From the NCBI GenBank assembly GCA_033851265.1, contig JAWWOW010000017.1, forward strand, positions 1 through 44,942: 44,942 bases of DNA. Reading direction: 5' to 3'. This document shows positions 16,928 through 25,152 of the stretch, piece by piece. The DNA comes from JAWWOW01 sp033851265. Lineage in GTDB: Bacteria; Actinomycetota; Actinomycetes; JAWWOW01. The first letter of the stretch is position 1; every line of letters begins with the position of its first letter. Position numbers and translations under genes: made by a program. A model generated the notes under the pieces. It did no database searches. It had not been told where the DNA came from and saw only the letters and a program-made list of their open reading frames with translations.

Positions 16928-17521
16928 GTGCCCCCCTCCGTCGGCGCCCCGAACGACCCCGCCGCCCAGGTCCGGCCCTACCTCCGGGTGGGCGAGCAGG
17001 TGCTCTGGTCGGGAAGACCCGATCCCGGCCTCCACTTCAGCCCGGCTGACGTCTTCATGGTGCCGTTCAGCCTGCTCTGGGCCGTGTTCGCACTCTTCTG
17101 GGTGGGCAGCCTGATCGCGAACGGGTCGCCGGCTTTCCTCTTGGCCTTGAGCGTCCCATTCGTCGGCGTTGCGGCGTACTTGCTCGTCGGGCGCTTCTAC
17201 GTGAAGCAAACCCGCAAGCTGCGTACGGCCTACGCCATCACCAACCAGCGCGCACTCATCGCCGTTGGCAGCGACTCGCTCCAGGAAGCACCGATCAGGT
17301 CGATACGGCGCACGGAACGTCGGCACCGGGATGGTCGTCACATGTCGGTGAGCCTCGGCAACCGTGGCTTGTTCAAAGCCGCAAGCTTCTACGGCAATAC
17401 GGGCCTCGACCTGAACAACGCGTTCGGTGGTCCATTGACGTTCTACGACGTCAACGATGGTGATGCAATGCTGCAGGCCATCGATCTCGGGAGATCGTCC
17501 GCAAGCTCGCAGGCGGACTAG
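16928..17521 (+). CDS. Membrane protein with PH-like domain
   Basis: The 197-residue product opens with a soluble stretch holding PYLRVGEQVLWSGRPDPGLHF, a phrase typical of bacterial PH-like membrane proteins. Two adjacent membrane helices follow (FMVPFSLLWAVFALFWVGSL and FLLALSVPFVGVAAYLLVGR). The C-terminal half contains YAITNQRALIAVG and continues with strands of a PH fold. The function of such proteins is not known. It is not obviously related to the catabolic genes. The next gene starts 10 nt after its stop but has its own -10-like hexamer. Confidence 0.7.
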   Translation: MPPSVGAPNDPAAQVRPYLRVGEQVLWSGRPDPGLHFSPADVFMVPFSLLWAVFALFWVGSLIANGSPAFLLALSVPFVGVAAYLLVGRFYVKQTRKLRTAYAITNQRALIAVGSDSLQEAPIRSIRRTERRHRDGRHMSVSLGNRGLFKAASFYGNTGLDLNNAFGGPLTFYDVNDGDAMLQAIDLGRSSASSQAD

Positions 17522-17524
17522 CCT
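17519..17524 (+). promoter_or_regulatory. Candidate -10 (TAGCCT) for a leaderless mRNA
   Basis: TAGCCT overlaps the stop codon of the upstream gene and lies 7 nt before the ATG at 17532. This is the third example of the same spacing in the window. Confidence 0.45.
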
Positions 17525-17531
17525 CCCGCCC

Positions 17532-18161
17532 ATGGCCATCCTGGATCTGATCGCCGCCGAGCGGCGGACGGTTGCCGATCTCATCGACGGCCTCGACGAG
17601 ACGCAGTTGAACACCCGCAGCCTCTGCAGCGCGTGGACGGTTCGCGACGTCGCCGCCCATCTGCTGATGCCGCTCGTCACCAGCACCGGCACGCTGATCC
17701 GGGGGCTGGCGCTCGCCGGCGGCAACTTCGACAAGTTCAGTGAGAAGCAAACAGCCAAGATCGTTCAACGTCCGGCTGACGACATTGCCGCTGGTATTCG
17801 CGCGAACGCCAACCACACGTTCAAGCCCCCGACCATGACGCACGAGGCGCCCCTCACCGACCTCCTCGTCCACGAACAGGACATGCGACGACCACTGGGA
17901 CTGGAGTATCGAGCACCCGATGAGGCATTGCGCATCGCACTCGACTTCCTCGTCAAGCCGATCGCGGTCAGAGGATTTGTCCCTAAACGGCGCCTCGACG
18001 GGCTGCGATTCGAGGCCACCGACCTCGACTGGTCGTCGGGCGAAGGCGCGCTCGTCCGCGGACCCGCGACATCGCTGGTGCTCGCGATGACCGGACGCGC
18101 CGTAGCACTCGACGACCTCACCGGCGACGGGGTGACAACACTGCGCCAGCGCCTCGGCTGA
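17532..18161 (+). CDS. Maleylpyruvate isomerase-family mycothiol-dependent protein (DinB-like)
   Basis: The 209-residue protein begins MAILDLIAAERRTVADLIDG. The N-terminal four-helix domain has SLCSAWTVRDVAAHLLMPLV, in which the W-x-V-x-D-x-x-x-H segment is the signature of the mycothiol-dependent (MDMPI) family. LLVHEQDMRRPLGLE carries the second metal His. Members bind a divalent metal and use mycothiol as cofactor, for isomerisation or thiol transfer; the substrate is unknown. Its presence supports an actinobacterial host, since mycothiol is limited to that phylum. The start at the ATG at 17532 follows a leaderless-type -10. Confidence 0.82.
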   Translation: MAILDLIAAERRTVADLIDGLDETQLNTRSLCSAWTVRDVAAHLLMPLVTSTGTLIRGLALAGGNFDKFSEKQTAKIVQRPADDIAAGIRANANHTFKPPTMTHEAPLTDLLVHEQDMRRPLGLEYRAPDEALRIALDFLVKPIAVRGFVPKRRLDGLRFEATDLDWSSGEGALVRGPATSLVLAMTGRAVALDDLTGDGVTTLRQRLG

Positions 18162-18173
18162 CCCCACGAGGGG
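18162..18173 (+). terminator. Short hairpin after the mycothiol-type gene
   Basis: CCCC-ACGA-GGGG forms a 4-base stem directly after the stop codon and is followed by CGCGATTTCT. It may be a weak terminator; the stem is short. Confidence 0.25.
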
Positions 18174-18208
18174 CGCGATTTCTCCTCCCACGGTGAGACC
18201 CTCGACTC

Positions 18209-18919
18209 ATGCGTCGATCCACCCTTGCTGTGAGCATTGCCATCGCAACAGCGCTGCTGGTGACGCTGAGCCCGCCTTCCTCAGCGATTGTCGGTGGCCG
18301 GGTGGACGGCACCGCACATCCCTATGTCGGCGCGTTGTTCTTCCCCGGATCGTCATTCCCGATCTGTAGCGGCACGCTCGTTCGGAGCAAGTCCCGCGGC
18401 GTTGTCTTCCTGACGGTGTCGCACTGCCTCGTCGGTTACACGAAGCGGCGCGACGTGCGGGTCACCTTCACGCCCGTGGTGGGCACTGGGAAGAGCTTCG
18501 CCGGCACCTTCATTCCTGACCCCGCCTTCAATCCCAAGGCGGCCGACCCGCACGACCTCGCGGTCGTGGTGTTCGCCCACCCACCGAAGATCAGCCCCGC
18601 TCAGCTCGCCCCCATCGGCAGCCTCGCCGCGACATTGCCCGCTCGGTTCACAACCGTCGGCTACGGCGTTACACCCGGCGGCGTGCGACAGAACGCCATC
18701 GAAAGGGGCACGCGGGTCAATGGGGCCTGGCTCTTCCTGCGGCCGGTCACCGGCAACAGCTGCTACGCCGATTCCGGCGGACCGGACCTCCGCGAGACCT
18801 CAGGGACACCCGTGGTCGCCGCGTTGACGGATCAGGGCCCGTGCGTCGGCAGGGGCTCATTCGACCAGGACTACCGCGTCGACTCAGCGGCCGCGCATTG
18901 GTTCATCGACCACGTCTGA
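18209..18919 (+). CDS. Secreted trypsin-like serine protease (S1 family)
   Basis: The 236-residue protein has a signal peptide (MRRSTLAVSIAIATALLVTL) ending near SSA, directly followed by IVGGRVDG, the mature trypsin N-terminus. There is no propeptide, so removal of the signal would itself give the active N-terminus. The catalytic triad is visible: His72 in LTVSHCL (where trypsins have TAAHC), Asp116 in DPHDLAVV and Ser189 in CYADSGGPDL (where trypsins have GDSGGP). Four Cys residues fit two disulfides. It is probably an extracellular protease with a free-standing gene. Confidence 0.85.
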   Translation: MRRSTLAVSIAIATALLVTLSPPSSAIVGGRVDGTAHPYVGALFFPGSSFPICSGTLVRSKSRGVVFLTVSHCLVGYTKRRDVRVTFTPVVGTGKSFAGTFIPDPAFNPKAADPHDLAVVVFAHPPKISPAQLAPIGSLAATLPARFTTVGYGVTPGGVRQNAIERGTRVNGAWLFLRPVTGNSCYADSGGPDLRETSGTPVVAALTDQGPCVGRGSFDQDYRVDSAAAHWFIDHV

Positions 18920-18920
18920 A

Positions 18921-18940
18921 CCCTGACGCTAATGTCAGGG
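18921..18940. promoter_or_regulatory. Palindromic operator, copy 3, over the promoter of the CoA-transferase gene
   Basis: CCCTGACGCTAATGTCAGGG differs from copy 1 by a single base. Its centre creates TAATGT (18930-18935), a -10 hexamer 8 nt before the GTG at 18944. This repeats the arrangement of the 1051 gene and supports that GTG over the ATG at 18932, which lies inside the operator. Confidence 0.75.
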
Positions 18941-18943
18941 ACT

Positions 18944-21202
18944 GTGGGAGGGCTGCTCGCGGGGGTTCGCGTCGTCGACCTGACCGGTGAATCCGGTCAG
19001 CTCGCCGGTCGCGCGCTTGCCGACCTGGGCGCGCAGGTCACGTTGATCGAGCCGCCTGGTGGCTCCCCGGTTCGCCACCTTCCGCCGTACGACGCAAACA
19101 CCGGCGCGTCCCTGCGATTCCTCGCGCTGAACACCGGCAAGGAGACCGTCACCTACGCCGACGACGCGCCCGAGCGCGCAGCGTTGATCGCGCAAGCCGA
19201 CGTCGTGCTGGCGCATGGCGCACCCGAGGGTGACCCGACGAACGTGTGGGTCGCGATCACGCCATTCGGATTGGCCGGACCGCGCAAGGACTGGCGGGCG
19301 ACGGACCTCACTCTCGTTGCCGCGGGCGGCAACGCGTATGCGACCGGCGACCCTGACCGTGCACCTGTTGTCTGCCGCGAGCCGACGTCGTACGCGCATG
19401 TCGCCGGCGAGGCGGTCATCGCCGCCATCACCGGACTGTGGAGCGGACAACCCTGCGTCTGGGACGTGTCGATCCAGGAGACGATGCTCATCGTCTCGAT
19501 GAGCGGACCGGCGCGTTTCCCGACCGAGCAGGTGCGCGGAAAGCGACGCGGCTCCTACACCGGCCGCACGCGCGAGATCTGGTCGTGCGCCGATGGGTTC
19601 GTGAGCTTTGGTCTGCGCGGCGGAAAGGCGCGGCTGAAGAACCTCGCCCTGATCACGCAGCTGTGCGCCGACGCGGGTGTCGACGGGGTCGATGCGCTGA
19701 CCGACCGGGACTGGTCGACGTACAACCCGGCCGACCTCGACGAGGCCGAGCTCGAACGGATCGCCGCGCCCATCGCGGAGTACTTCGGGACGCGGACGAT
19801 GCGCGACCTCTATGCGATCGCCGTGGACACCGGACTGATGCTGGCACCGGCCAACTCGCCACGCGAGCTGCTTGCGTCGGAGCAGCTGGCGGCGCGCAAC
19901 TTCTTCGCGCCGCGCAATGGCATTGAGAGCTTTCCTGGCAGTTTCGTCATTGTCACCGAGGGCGGGCAAGGCGCGAAGCCTGCGCCCAGCAATACTCGAG
20001 CACAGCCCTGGCACGGCGCCGTGCTGCTCGAGTTCGGCTCGGGTGCAGCCGGACCAATCGCAACGCGGTACTTCGCCGACTTCGGTGCAACCGTCGTCAA
20101 GATCGAGTCGACGACGCGGCCCGACTTCCTGCGGTCCTACGGCGACGTCAAGCGCTTCGGCATGGACGGCTCGGCGTTCTTCAACGTGCTCAACGCCGGG
20201 AAACAGTCTCTGACGCTCAACATGAAGGACCCGCGCGGCGTGGAGATTGCCAAGCGGCTCGTCAGGCGTGCCGACGCGGTGTCGGAAAACTTCGCGCCCA
20301 AGGCGATGGCGTCGTGGGGCATGGACTACGCGACGCTGGCAAAGGACAAGCCCGACCTGGTGATGATCAGCGCGTGCCTGCAAGGTCAGACCGGACCGCA
20401 CAAGGACTACCCCGGGTTCGGCGGCCAGGGTGCAGCGTTGTCCGGCTACAACTTCCTCACCGGGTGGCCGGACCGCGAGCCATTGGGCCCACACGGCACG
20501 ATCACTGACTCGCTCGCACCTCGCTTTGTCGCCGCCGCGCTCGCTGCCGGCCTGTGGCACCACCGCGAGACAGGTGAAGGGTGTTACCTCGACCTGTCAC
20601 AAGTGGAGGCTGCGCTGTTCACGCTGTCACCGTGGTTGCTCGACTACGCCGTCAACGGCACGGTCTACGGCCGCGAGGGCAACCGCAGTGACCACATGAC
20701 GCCGCATGGGATCTTCCCGTGCGCTGACGTCGACGGGCTCGGCGACCGCTGGGTTGCGGTGGCCTGCCGCGACGACAACGAGTGGGCGTCGCTAGCCGGA
20801 TTGCTCGGCCGCGATGACAACGGGCTGGCGACGTTCGAGCAACGCAAGATGCGTGCGGACGAGCTCGAGAAGCTCGTCGCCGATTGGACCTCCCGGCGTA
20901 CGCCGACGCAGGCTGCCGAGGAACTGCAGAATGCAGGAGTCACGGCGTACGAAGTGCACGACTTCGGCACGCTGCACGATGATGCGCAGCTCGAGGAGCG
21001 AGGGCATTTCGGCCAGCTCGAACACCCTCGCCTAGGAATGCACCACTACGAGCAGAGCGGTATCCGCAACCGGCAACTCAACAATGGTGTGCGGTCACCT
21101 GGTCCGTTGCTCGGCCAACACAACGAGCAGGTGCTGACCCAACTGCTCGGCATGGAACCCGATGAGATCGCTCGGCTCGCCGCGGACGGCGTGCTGTCCT
21201 GA
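18944..21202 (+). CDS. Double-domain CaiB/BaiF family CoA-transferase
   Basis: The 752-residue product is about twice the normal 380-420 residues, because two family-III CoA-transferase domains are fused. The first begins VGGLLAGVRVVDLTGESGQL and the second near residue 365 at GAVLLEFGSGAAGPIATRYF, with GATVVKIES directly after it, as at the start of a normal CaiB. The second half keeps more of the family features (SENFAPKAMASWGMDY, GYNFLTGWPDREPLG, LDLSQVEAAL), and the first is more diverged. It should move CoA between a donor CoA ester and a free acid. A CoA ligase and a sulfatase gene follow closely. Confidence 0.85.
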   Translation: MGGLLAGVRVVDLTGESGQLAGRALADLGAQVTLIEPPGGSPVRHLPPYDANTGASLRFLALNTGKETVTYADDAPERAALIAQADVVLAHGAPEGDPTNVWVAITPFGLAGPRKDWRATDLTLVAAGGNAYATGDPDRAPVVCREPTSYAHVAGEAVIAAITGLWSGQPCVWDVSIQETMLIVSMSGPARFPTEQVRGKRRGSYTGRTREIWSCADGFVSFGLRGGKARLKNLALITQLCADAGVDGVDALTDRDWSTYNPADLDEAELERIAAPIAEYFGTRTMRDLYAIAVDTGLMLAPANSPRELLASEQLAARNFFAPRNGIESFPGSFVIVTEGGQGAKPAPSNTRAQPWHGAVLLEFGSGAAGPIATRYFADFGATVVKIESTTRPDFLRSYGDVKRFGMDGSAFFNVLNAGKQSLTLNMKDPRGVEIAKRLVRRADAVSENFAPKAMASWGMDYATLAKDKPDLVMISACLQGQTGPHKDYPGFGGQGAALSGYNFLTGWPDREPLGPHGTITDSLAPRFVAAALAAGLWHHRETGEGCYLDLSQVEAALFTLSPWLLDYAVNGTVYGREGNRSDHMTPHGIFPCADVDGLGDRWVAVACRDDNEWASLAGLLGRDDNGLATFEQRKMRADELEKLVADWTSRRTPTQAAEELQNAGVTAYEVHDFGTLHDDAQLEERGHFGQLEHPRLGMHHYEQSGIRNRQLNNGVRSPGPLLGQHNEQVLTQLLGMEPDEIARLAADGVLS

Positions 21203-21212
21203 AGGGAACGAG

Positions 21213-22541
21213 ATGCCCAACCCCAACATCCCCGACTTCGAGCTGCGCCCCGGCGACGACCGGCAGTTCTACGACCCGGACGTGCAGACGATGCCGCGGG
21301 ACAAGCTGCACGAGCTGCGGACAGCACGGATGCGCGGTGCGATCAACCGGGTGTTCAGCAAGCCGGTGCCGTTCTTCCTGCGCAAGCTGAAGGAAGCCGG
21401 GATTGAGTCTCCCGACGATGTGAAGGAGCTGTCCGACCTCGACCGCATTCCGGTCACGATCAAGCAGGAGCTGCGCGACTCCGAAGCCGAGCACCCGCCG
21501 GCGGGCGACTACCGGGCCAGCGATATTCGCGACAACGTGATGATCGGTACGTCGACCGGGACGACGGGCACCCCGACGATCGCACTGTGGACCAAGCGCG
21601 ACATCGAGGTCGACACCGAGACCGGCTGTCGGATGTTCTGGGGCACTGGGATTCGGCCGGGTCACATCGTCACGCACGCGCATCCGGCCTACCTCTACTC
21701 CGGTGGCTTGATGCAGACGTTGGCCTACCAGCGGTTGGGCGCGCTCGCGGTGTGGGTGCCGCCGCCGGACACCGACGAGCTGGCCGAAGTGGGGCTGCGG
21801 TTCTGGCAGCGGGTGACGCCGGACTGGCCGTTCATGGGGTTCGCGACCGGCACGTTCTTCACCCACGCGAAGCATCTCGACATCGACCCGCTCGAGGTCG
21901 GTCTCGACTTCACGAAGATGCCCAACATGGGCGGCTCGGGTGGTGGGCCACTCGGCCTGATGACGGCCGGCGCCGAGTGCTTCTCCTACCTGGGCTCACC
22001 GTGCGATAACAGGTTGGGCACGCATCTCGCCGACGACTACACGTATGTGCAGGCGCTCGGCGACGACGGCCTGCCGGTCGCCGATGGCGAGTGGGGCCGG
22101 CTCGTCGTGACGACGTTCGGTCGCGACAACTTCCTGATCCGCTATGACCTCGAAGAGGCGGCGAAGCTCGACCGGTCCGACTGTGGCTGCGGTGCCACCT
22201 CGACGCGTGGCTGGTGGGGAGGCCGGTTCAAGGACCTCATCACGACCCAGGGCCGGTCGTTCATGCTCGGCGACATCGAGCGCTCCATCGGCAAGGTGTC
22301 CGACGTCCGTGAAGGTGGAATCGAGTACGTCGTGATCCGGCCAGCTGAGTCGGCGAACGACGATGCGCTTCGGATCCGGGTCGAAGTTGGCGATGGATAC
22401 GCCGGCGACAAGGAGTCGGTGCGCACCGCCCTGGTCAACTCGTTCGACGCGGAGCTCGGCATCAAGGTCGACCCGGAGGTGCTCGACCGGGAGGCCTTGC
22501 CGCGCGCGGGGTACAAGGCGACGCGCGTCATCGACGGGTAG
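21213..22541 (+). CDS. Phenylacetate-CoA-ligase-like AMP-forming acyl-CoA synthetase
   Basis: The 442-residue protein has an AAGGGA ribosome site (21203-21208) and starts MPNPNIPDFELRPGDDRQFY. The adenylation loop IGTSTGTTGTPT at residues 111-122 is intact. RYDLEEAAKLDRSDCGCG and GRFKDLITTQGRSFMLGDIE correspond to the later substrate and hinge motifs of PaaK-type enzymes. The protein ends in a short ACT-like subdomain with the RAGYKATRVID lysine-containing end. It should form an acyl-AMP and then an acyl-CoA from an aromatic or alicyclic acid. It lies 10 nt after the CoA-transferase and 6 nt before the sulfatase. Confidence 0.83.
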   Translation: MPNPNIPDFELRPGDDRQFYDPDVQTMPRDKLHELRTARMRGAINRVFSKPVPFFLRKLKEAGIESPDDVKELSDLDRIPVTIKQELRDSEAEHPPAGDYRASDIRDNVMIGTSTGTTGTPTIALWTKRDIEVDTETGCRMFWGTGIRPGHIVTHAHPAYLYSGGLMQTLAYQRLGALAVWVPPPDTDELAEVGLRFWQRVTPDWPFMGFATGTFFTHAKHLDIDPLEVGLDFTKMPNMGGSGGGPLGLMTAGAECFSYLGSPCDNRLGTHLADDYTYVQALGDDGLPVADGEWGRLVVTTFGRDNFLIRYDLEEAAKLDRSDCGCGATSTRGWWGGRFKDLITTQGRSFMLGDIERSIGKVSDVREGGIEYVVIRPAESANDDALRIRVEVGDGYAGDKESVRTALVNSFDAELGIKVDPEVLDREALPRAGYKATRVIDG

Positions 22542-22547
22542 TCGGAC

Positions 22548-24812
22548 GTGGAGCCCGGCGAGTTTCGCGGGACCATCGGCCGCTACTTCGACGAGGCGAC
22601 GAGCTGGTGGCCGGATCCCACCCGTGCGCCCGAGGGCACGCCGAACGTCGTCATGGTGGTGCTCGACGACGTCGGCTTCGCACAACTCGGCTGCTTCGGC
22701 TCCGACATCGAGACGCCATCGATCGACGCAATGGCGGCCGCTGGGTTGCGGTACACGAACTTCCACACGACGGCGCTGTGCTCGCCAACACGGTCGGCGT
22801 TGCTGACCGGTCGCAATCATCACTCGAACGGCATGGGTCGCGTTGTGGAGCTCGCGACCGGCTTTCCGGGTTACGACGCACGCATCCCGCGAGCGAACGG
22901 CTTCCTGTCCGAGATGTTGCTGCCGCACGGTTTTGCGACGTACTGCGTCGGCAAGTGGCACCTCGCGCCGGAGGAGGACATCCATCACGGCGCACCGCGC
23001 GGACGTTGGCCGTTGGGTCGCGGCTTCGAACGGTTCTATGGGTTCATGGGCGGCGAGACGCACCAGTTCGCACCCGCGCTCACCTGCGACAACCACCAAA
23101 TCGACCCGCCCCGGTCGTATGACGAGGGCTACCACCTGACCGAGGACATCGTCGATCACGCGATCGAGCTGGTGCGCGACCTGCGGTCGATCGACGGCGA
23201 GAAGCCGTTCTTCACATACTTCGCGACCGGTGCATGCCACTCACCGCATCAGGCGCCGCGTGCATGGGTCGAGCGTTATCGCGGTCGCTTTGATCGCGGC
23301 TGGGATGTGTGGCGCTCCGAAACTTTTGCCCGTCAACAGGCGTCGGGCGTGATCCCGTCGTACGCCGAGCTGTCGCCACGGCCAGAGTGGGTGCCGGCCT
23401 GGGACTCACTGTCAACAGATGAGCAACGGCTTTACGCGCGATACATGGAGGCATTCGCCGCCTTCCTGTCGCACACGGACTCTGAGGTCGGCCGCTTCGT
23501 CGATGCGCTGCGCGAGCTGGATGAGCTGGACAACACGCTGCTGTTCATCCTGTCCGACAACGGTGCGAGCTCAGAGGGTGGCGTGCATGGCTCGGTCAAC
23601 GACGCACGGCCGTGGAACCTCGCACCGCGGAGATTGTCGGAGGCGATCGCACGTATCGACGAGATCGGCGGGCCGACCCTGCACAACAACTACCCGTGGG
23701 GCTGGACGGTGGCAGGCAATACGCCGTTCCGCCGCTGGAAGCGCGAAGTGCACGAAGGTGGCGTAGCGGATCCGCTGGTCGTGCACTGGCCGCGTGGCAT
23801 AGCCGATGGCGGTGCGTTGCGCCGGCAGTACGTGCACGCGATCGACTTCGTGCCCACGGTGCTGGACGTCCTTGGCGTTGCGGCGCCCGACGCAATCAAC
23901 GGCGTCGATCAGCGTCCTGTCGAAGGCGTGAGCTTCGCGCTCACGTTGGCGGATGGTGATGCGGCTGATGCGCACGACACGCAGTACTACGAGATGTTCG
24001 GATGCCGGGCGATCTACCACCGTGGGTGGAAGGCGGTGACCCATCACGAGATCCAGGTGACGGATGTTCACTTCGACGACGACCAGTGGGAGCTCTACGA
24101 CGTCACGCGCGACCCGTCGGAGTGCAACAACCTTGCAGCGACCGAGCCGGAGCGATTGCAGGAGATGGTGGTGCTCTGGTGGCGCGAAGCGGAGCGCCAT
24201 CAGGTGCTCCCCCTCGACAACCGCCCGTTCTCCGAGCTCGTGTTGGACCGGCCGCTCGGTGTGCCGACGAGGTCGTCGTACACCTACTACCCCGGGCTGC
24301 CCATGGTGCCGGAACGGGTAGCGGTGAATGTTCGCAATCGCTCGCACACGATCACGGCGTACGTCGATCTTGACGACAACCCCTCGGGCGTTGTGTTGTC
24401 ACTGGGCAACGTGTTGGGCGGGTGGTCGTTCTTCCTCGTCGAGGGTCAACCGCGGTACGTGCACAACTTCACCGGCCTCGAAGAGCATCGCGTCGAGGCG
24501 ACGTCACGCGTTGGCTCGGGACGACATGAGCTCGGGATGCAGTTCACCAAGACGGGTGAGCACCAGGGCACTGTTGCCCTGCTTGTCGATGGCGTTGTCG
24601 TCGGTGCGGGCGACGTGCCGCGCTTCACCCCGATGCGGTTCTCCCTCGTCGGCGCCGGTTTGACGTGCGGCTACAGCGTCGACCTGCCACCCTGCGACGA
24701 CTACCGGGCGCCTGCTCGCCTGGTTGGGCTCGAACGCGTCGTCGTGACCGTCGACGGCCCGGAACACCTGGATCCCGAAGGGGAAGCCACCATCGCACTA
24801 ACCACCCAGTGA
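22548..24812 (+). CDS. Arylsulfatase (type I, formylglycine-dependent)
   Basis: The 754-residue protein starts with GTG 6 nt after the ligase stop. The first metal motif is VVLDDVGFAQLGCFG with the Asp pair at residues 40-41. The sulfatase signature CSPTRSALLTGR is complete; its Cys78 is the residue oxidised to formylglycine. CVGKWHLAP, FTYFATGACHSPHQAP and LFILSDNGASSEGG are further metal and sulfate motifs. There is no signal peptide, so it acts in the cytoplasm. The C-terminal 180 residues are a beta-rich domain of the kind seen in long actinobacterial sulfatases. It would release sulfate from a sulfate ester, feeding the acid or alcohol to the neighbouring CoA enzymes (inference). Confidence 0.9.
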   Translation: MEPGEFRGTIGRYFDEATSWWPDPTRAPEGTPNVVMVVLDDVGFAQLGCFGSDIETPSIDAMAAAGLRYTNFHTTALCSPTRSALLTGRNHHSNGMGRVVELATGFPGYDARIPRANGFLSEMLLPHGFATYCVGKWHLAPEEDIHHGAPRGRWPLGRGFERFYGFMGGETHQFAPALTCDNHQIDPPRSYDEGYHLTEDIVDHAIELVRDLRSIDGEKPFFTYFATGACHSPHQAPRAWVERYRGRFDRGWDVWRSETFARQQASGVIPSYAELSPRPEWVPAWDSLSTDEQRLYARYMEAFAAFLSHTDSEVGRFVDALRELDELDNTLLFILSDNGASSEGGVHGSVNDARPWNLAPRRLSEAIARIDEIGGPTLHNNYPWGWTVAGNTPFRRWKREVHEGGVADPLVVHWPRGIADGGALRRQYVHAIDFVPTVLDVLGVAAPDAINGVDQRPVEGVSFALTLADGDAADAHDTQYYEMFGCRAIYHRGWKAVTHHEIQVTDVHFDDDQWELYDVTRDPSECNNLAATEPERLQEMVVLWWREAERHQVLPLDNRPFSELVLDRPLGVPTRSSYTYYPGLPMVPERVAVNVRNRSHTITAYVDLDDNPSGVVLSLGNVLGGWSFFLVEGQPRYVHNFTGLEEHRVEATSRVGSGRHELGMQFTKTGEHQGTVALLVDGVVVGAGDVPRFTPMRFSLVGAGLTCGYSVDLPPCDDYRAPARLVGLERVVVTVDGPEHLDPEGEATIALTTQ

Positions 24813-24922
24813 TGGGCTCCTGCGCTCAATAGCGCCATTTCTGCTTCGAAGATCAAAACCGGGCAGCGAGAGGGCGGTCGCCTGTCGCGTGACTGCGGAC
24901 GGCCTCGTGTTGGGTCATGGAA

Positions 24923-24958
24923 GTGAATCTGTGCATGTCCTGACCTAAACAGATTCAC
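24923..24958. terminator. Perfect 10-base inverted repeat downstream of the sulfatase gene
   Basis: GTGAATCTGT (24923-24932) and ACAGATTCAC (24949-24958) are perfect 10-base arms with a 16-base loop, 110 bases after the sulfatase stop. No T tract follows, so it may be an mRNA-end hairpin, a protein site, or part of a decayed element rather than a classical terminator. Confidence 0.45.
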
Positions 24959-25100
24959 AATGATCATGAAACAAGCTGCGACCCTGGCGGCGCCGGCCCT
25001 CGTAACTGCGCTTTTCTTGAACCGACACAGTCGCCGGCTATTAGCCGTGGACGAGTCGGTTCGGCCGAACCTCGGGGGTGCCGTGGCCACTTGGGGAGTG

Positions 25101-25134
25101 ATGCTCCACGCGCATAAATATGTCGGTGGAGCAT
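25101..25134. terminator. Perfect 9-base inverted repeat before the epimerase stop
   Basis: ATGCTCCAC (25101-25109) and GTGGAGCAT (25126-25134) are perfect arms around an A/T-rich 16-base loop. A further inverted pair, ACCGGTG (25136-25142) and CACCGGT (25154-25160), overlaps the end of the epimerase gene. Placed between converging genes, these could serve as transcription stops. Confidence 0.45.
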
Positions 25135-25152
25135 GACCGGTGGAAAACCAAC

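Larger units (their letters stand above)
24813..25152. other. Non-coding gap with hairpins, relatively A+T-rich
   Basis: I see no convincing gene in these 340 bases between the sulfatase and epimerase stop codons. The stretch is visibly richer in A and T than its surroundings and holds two strong inverted repeats, listed separately. Confidence 0.6.
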
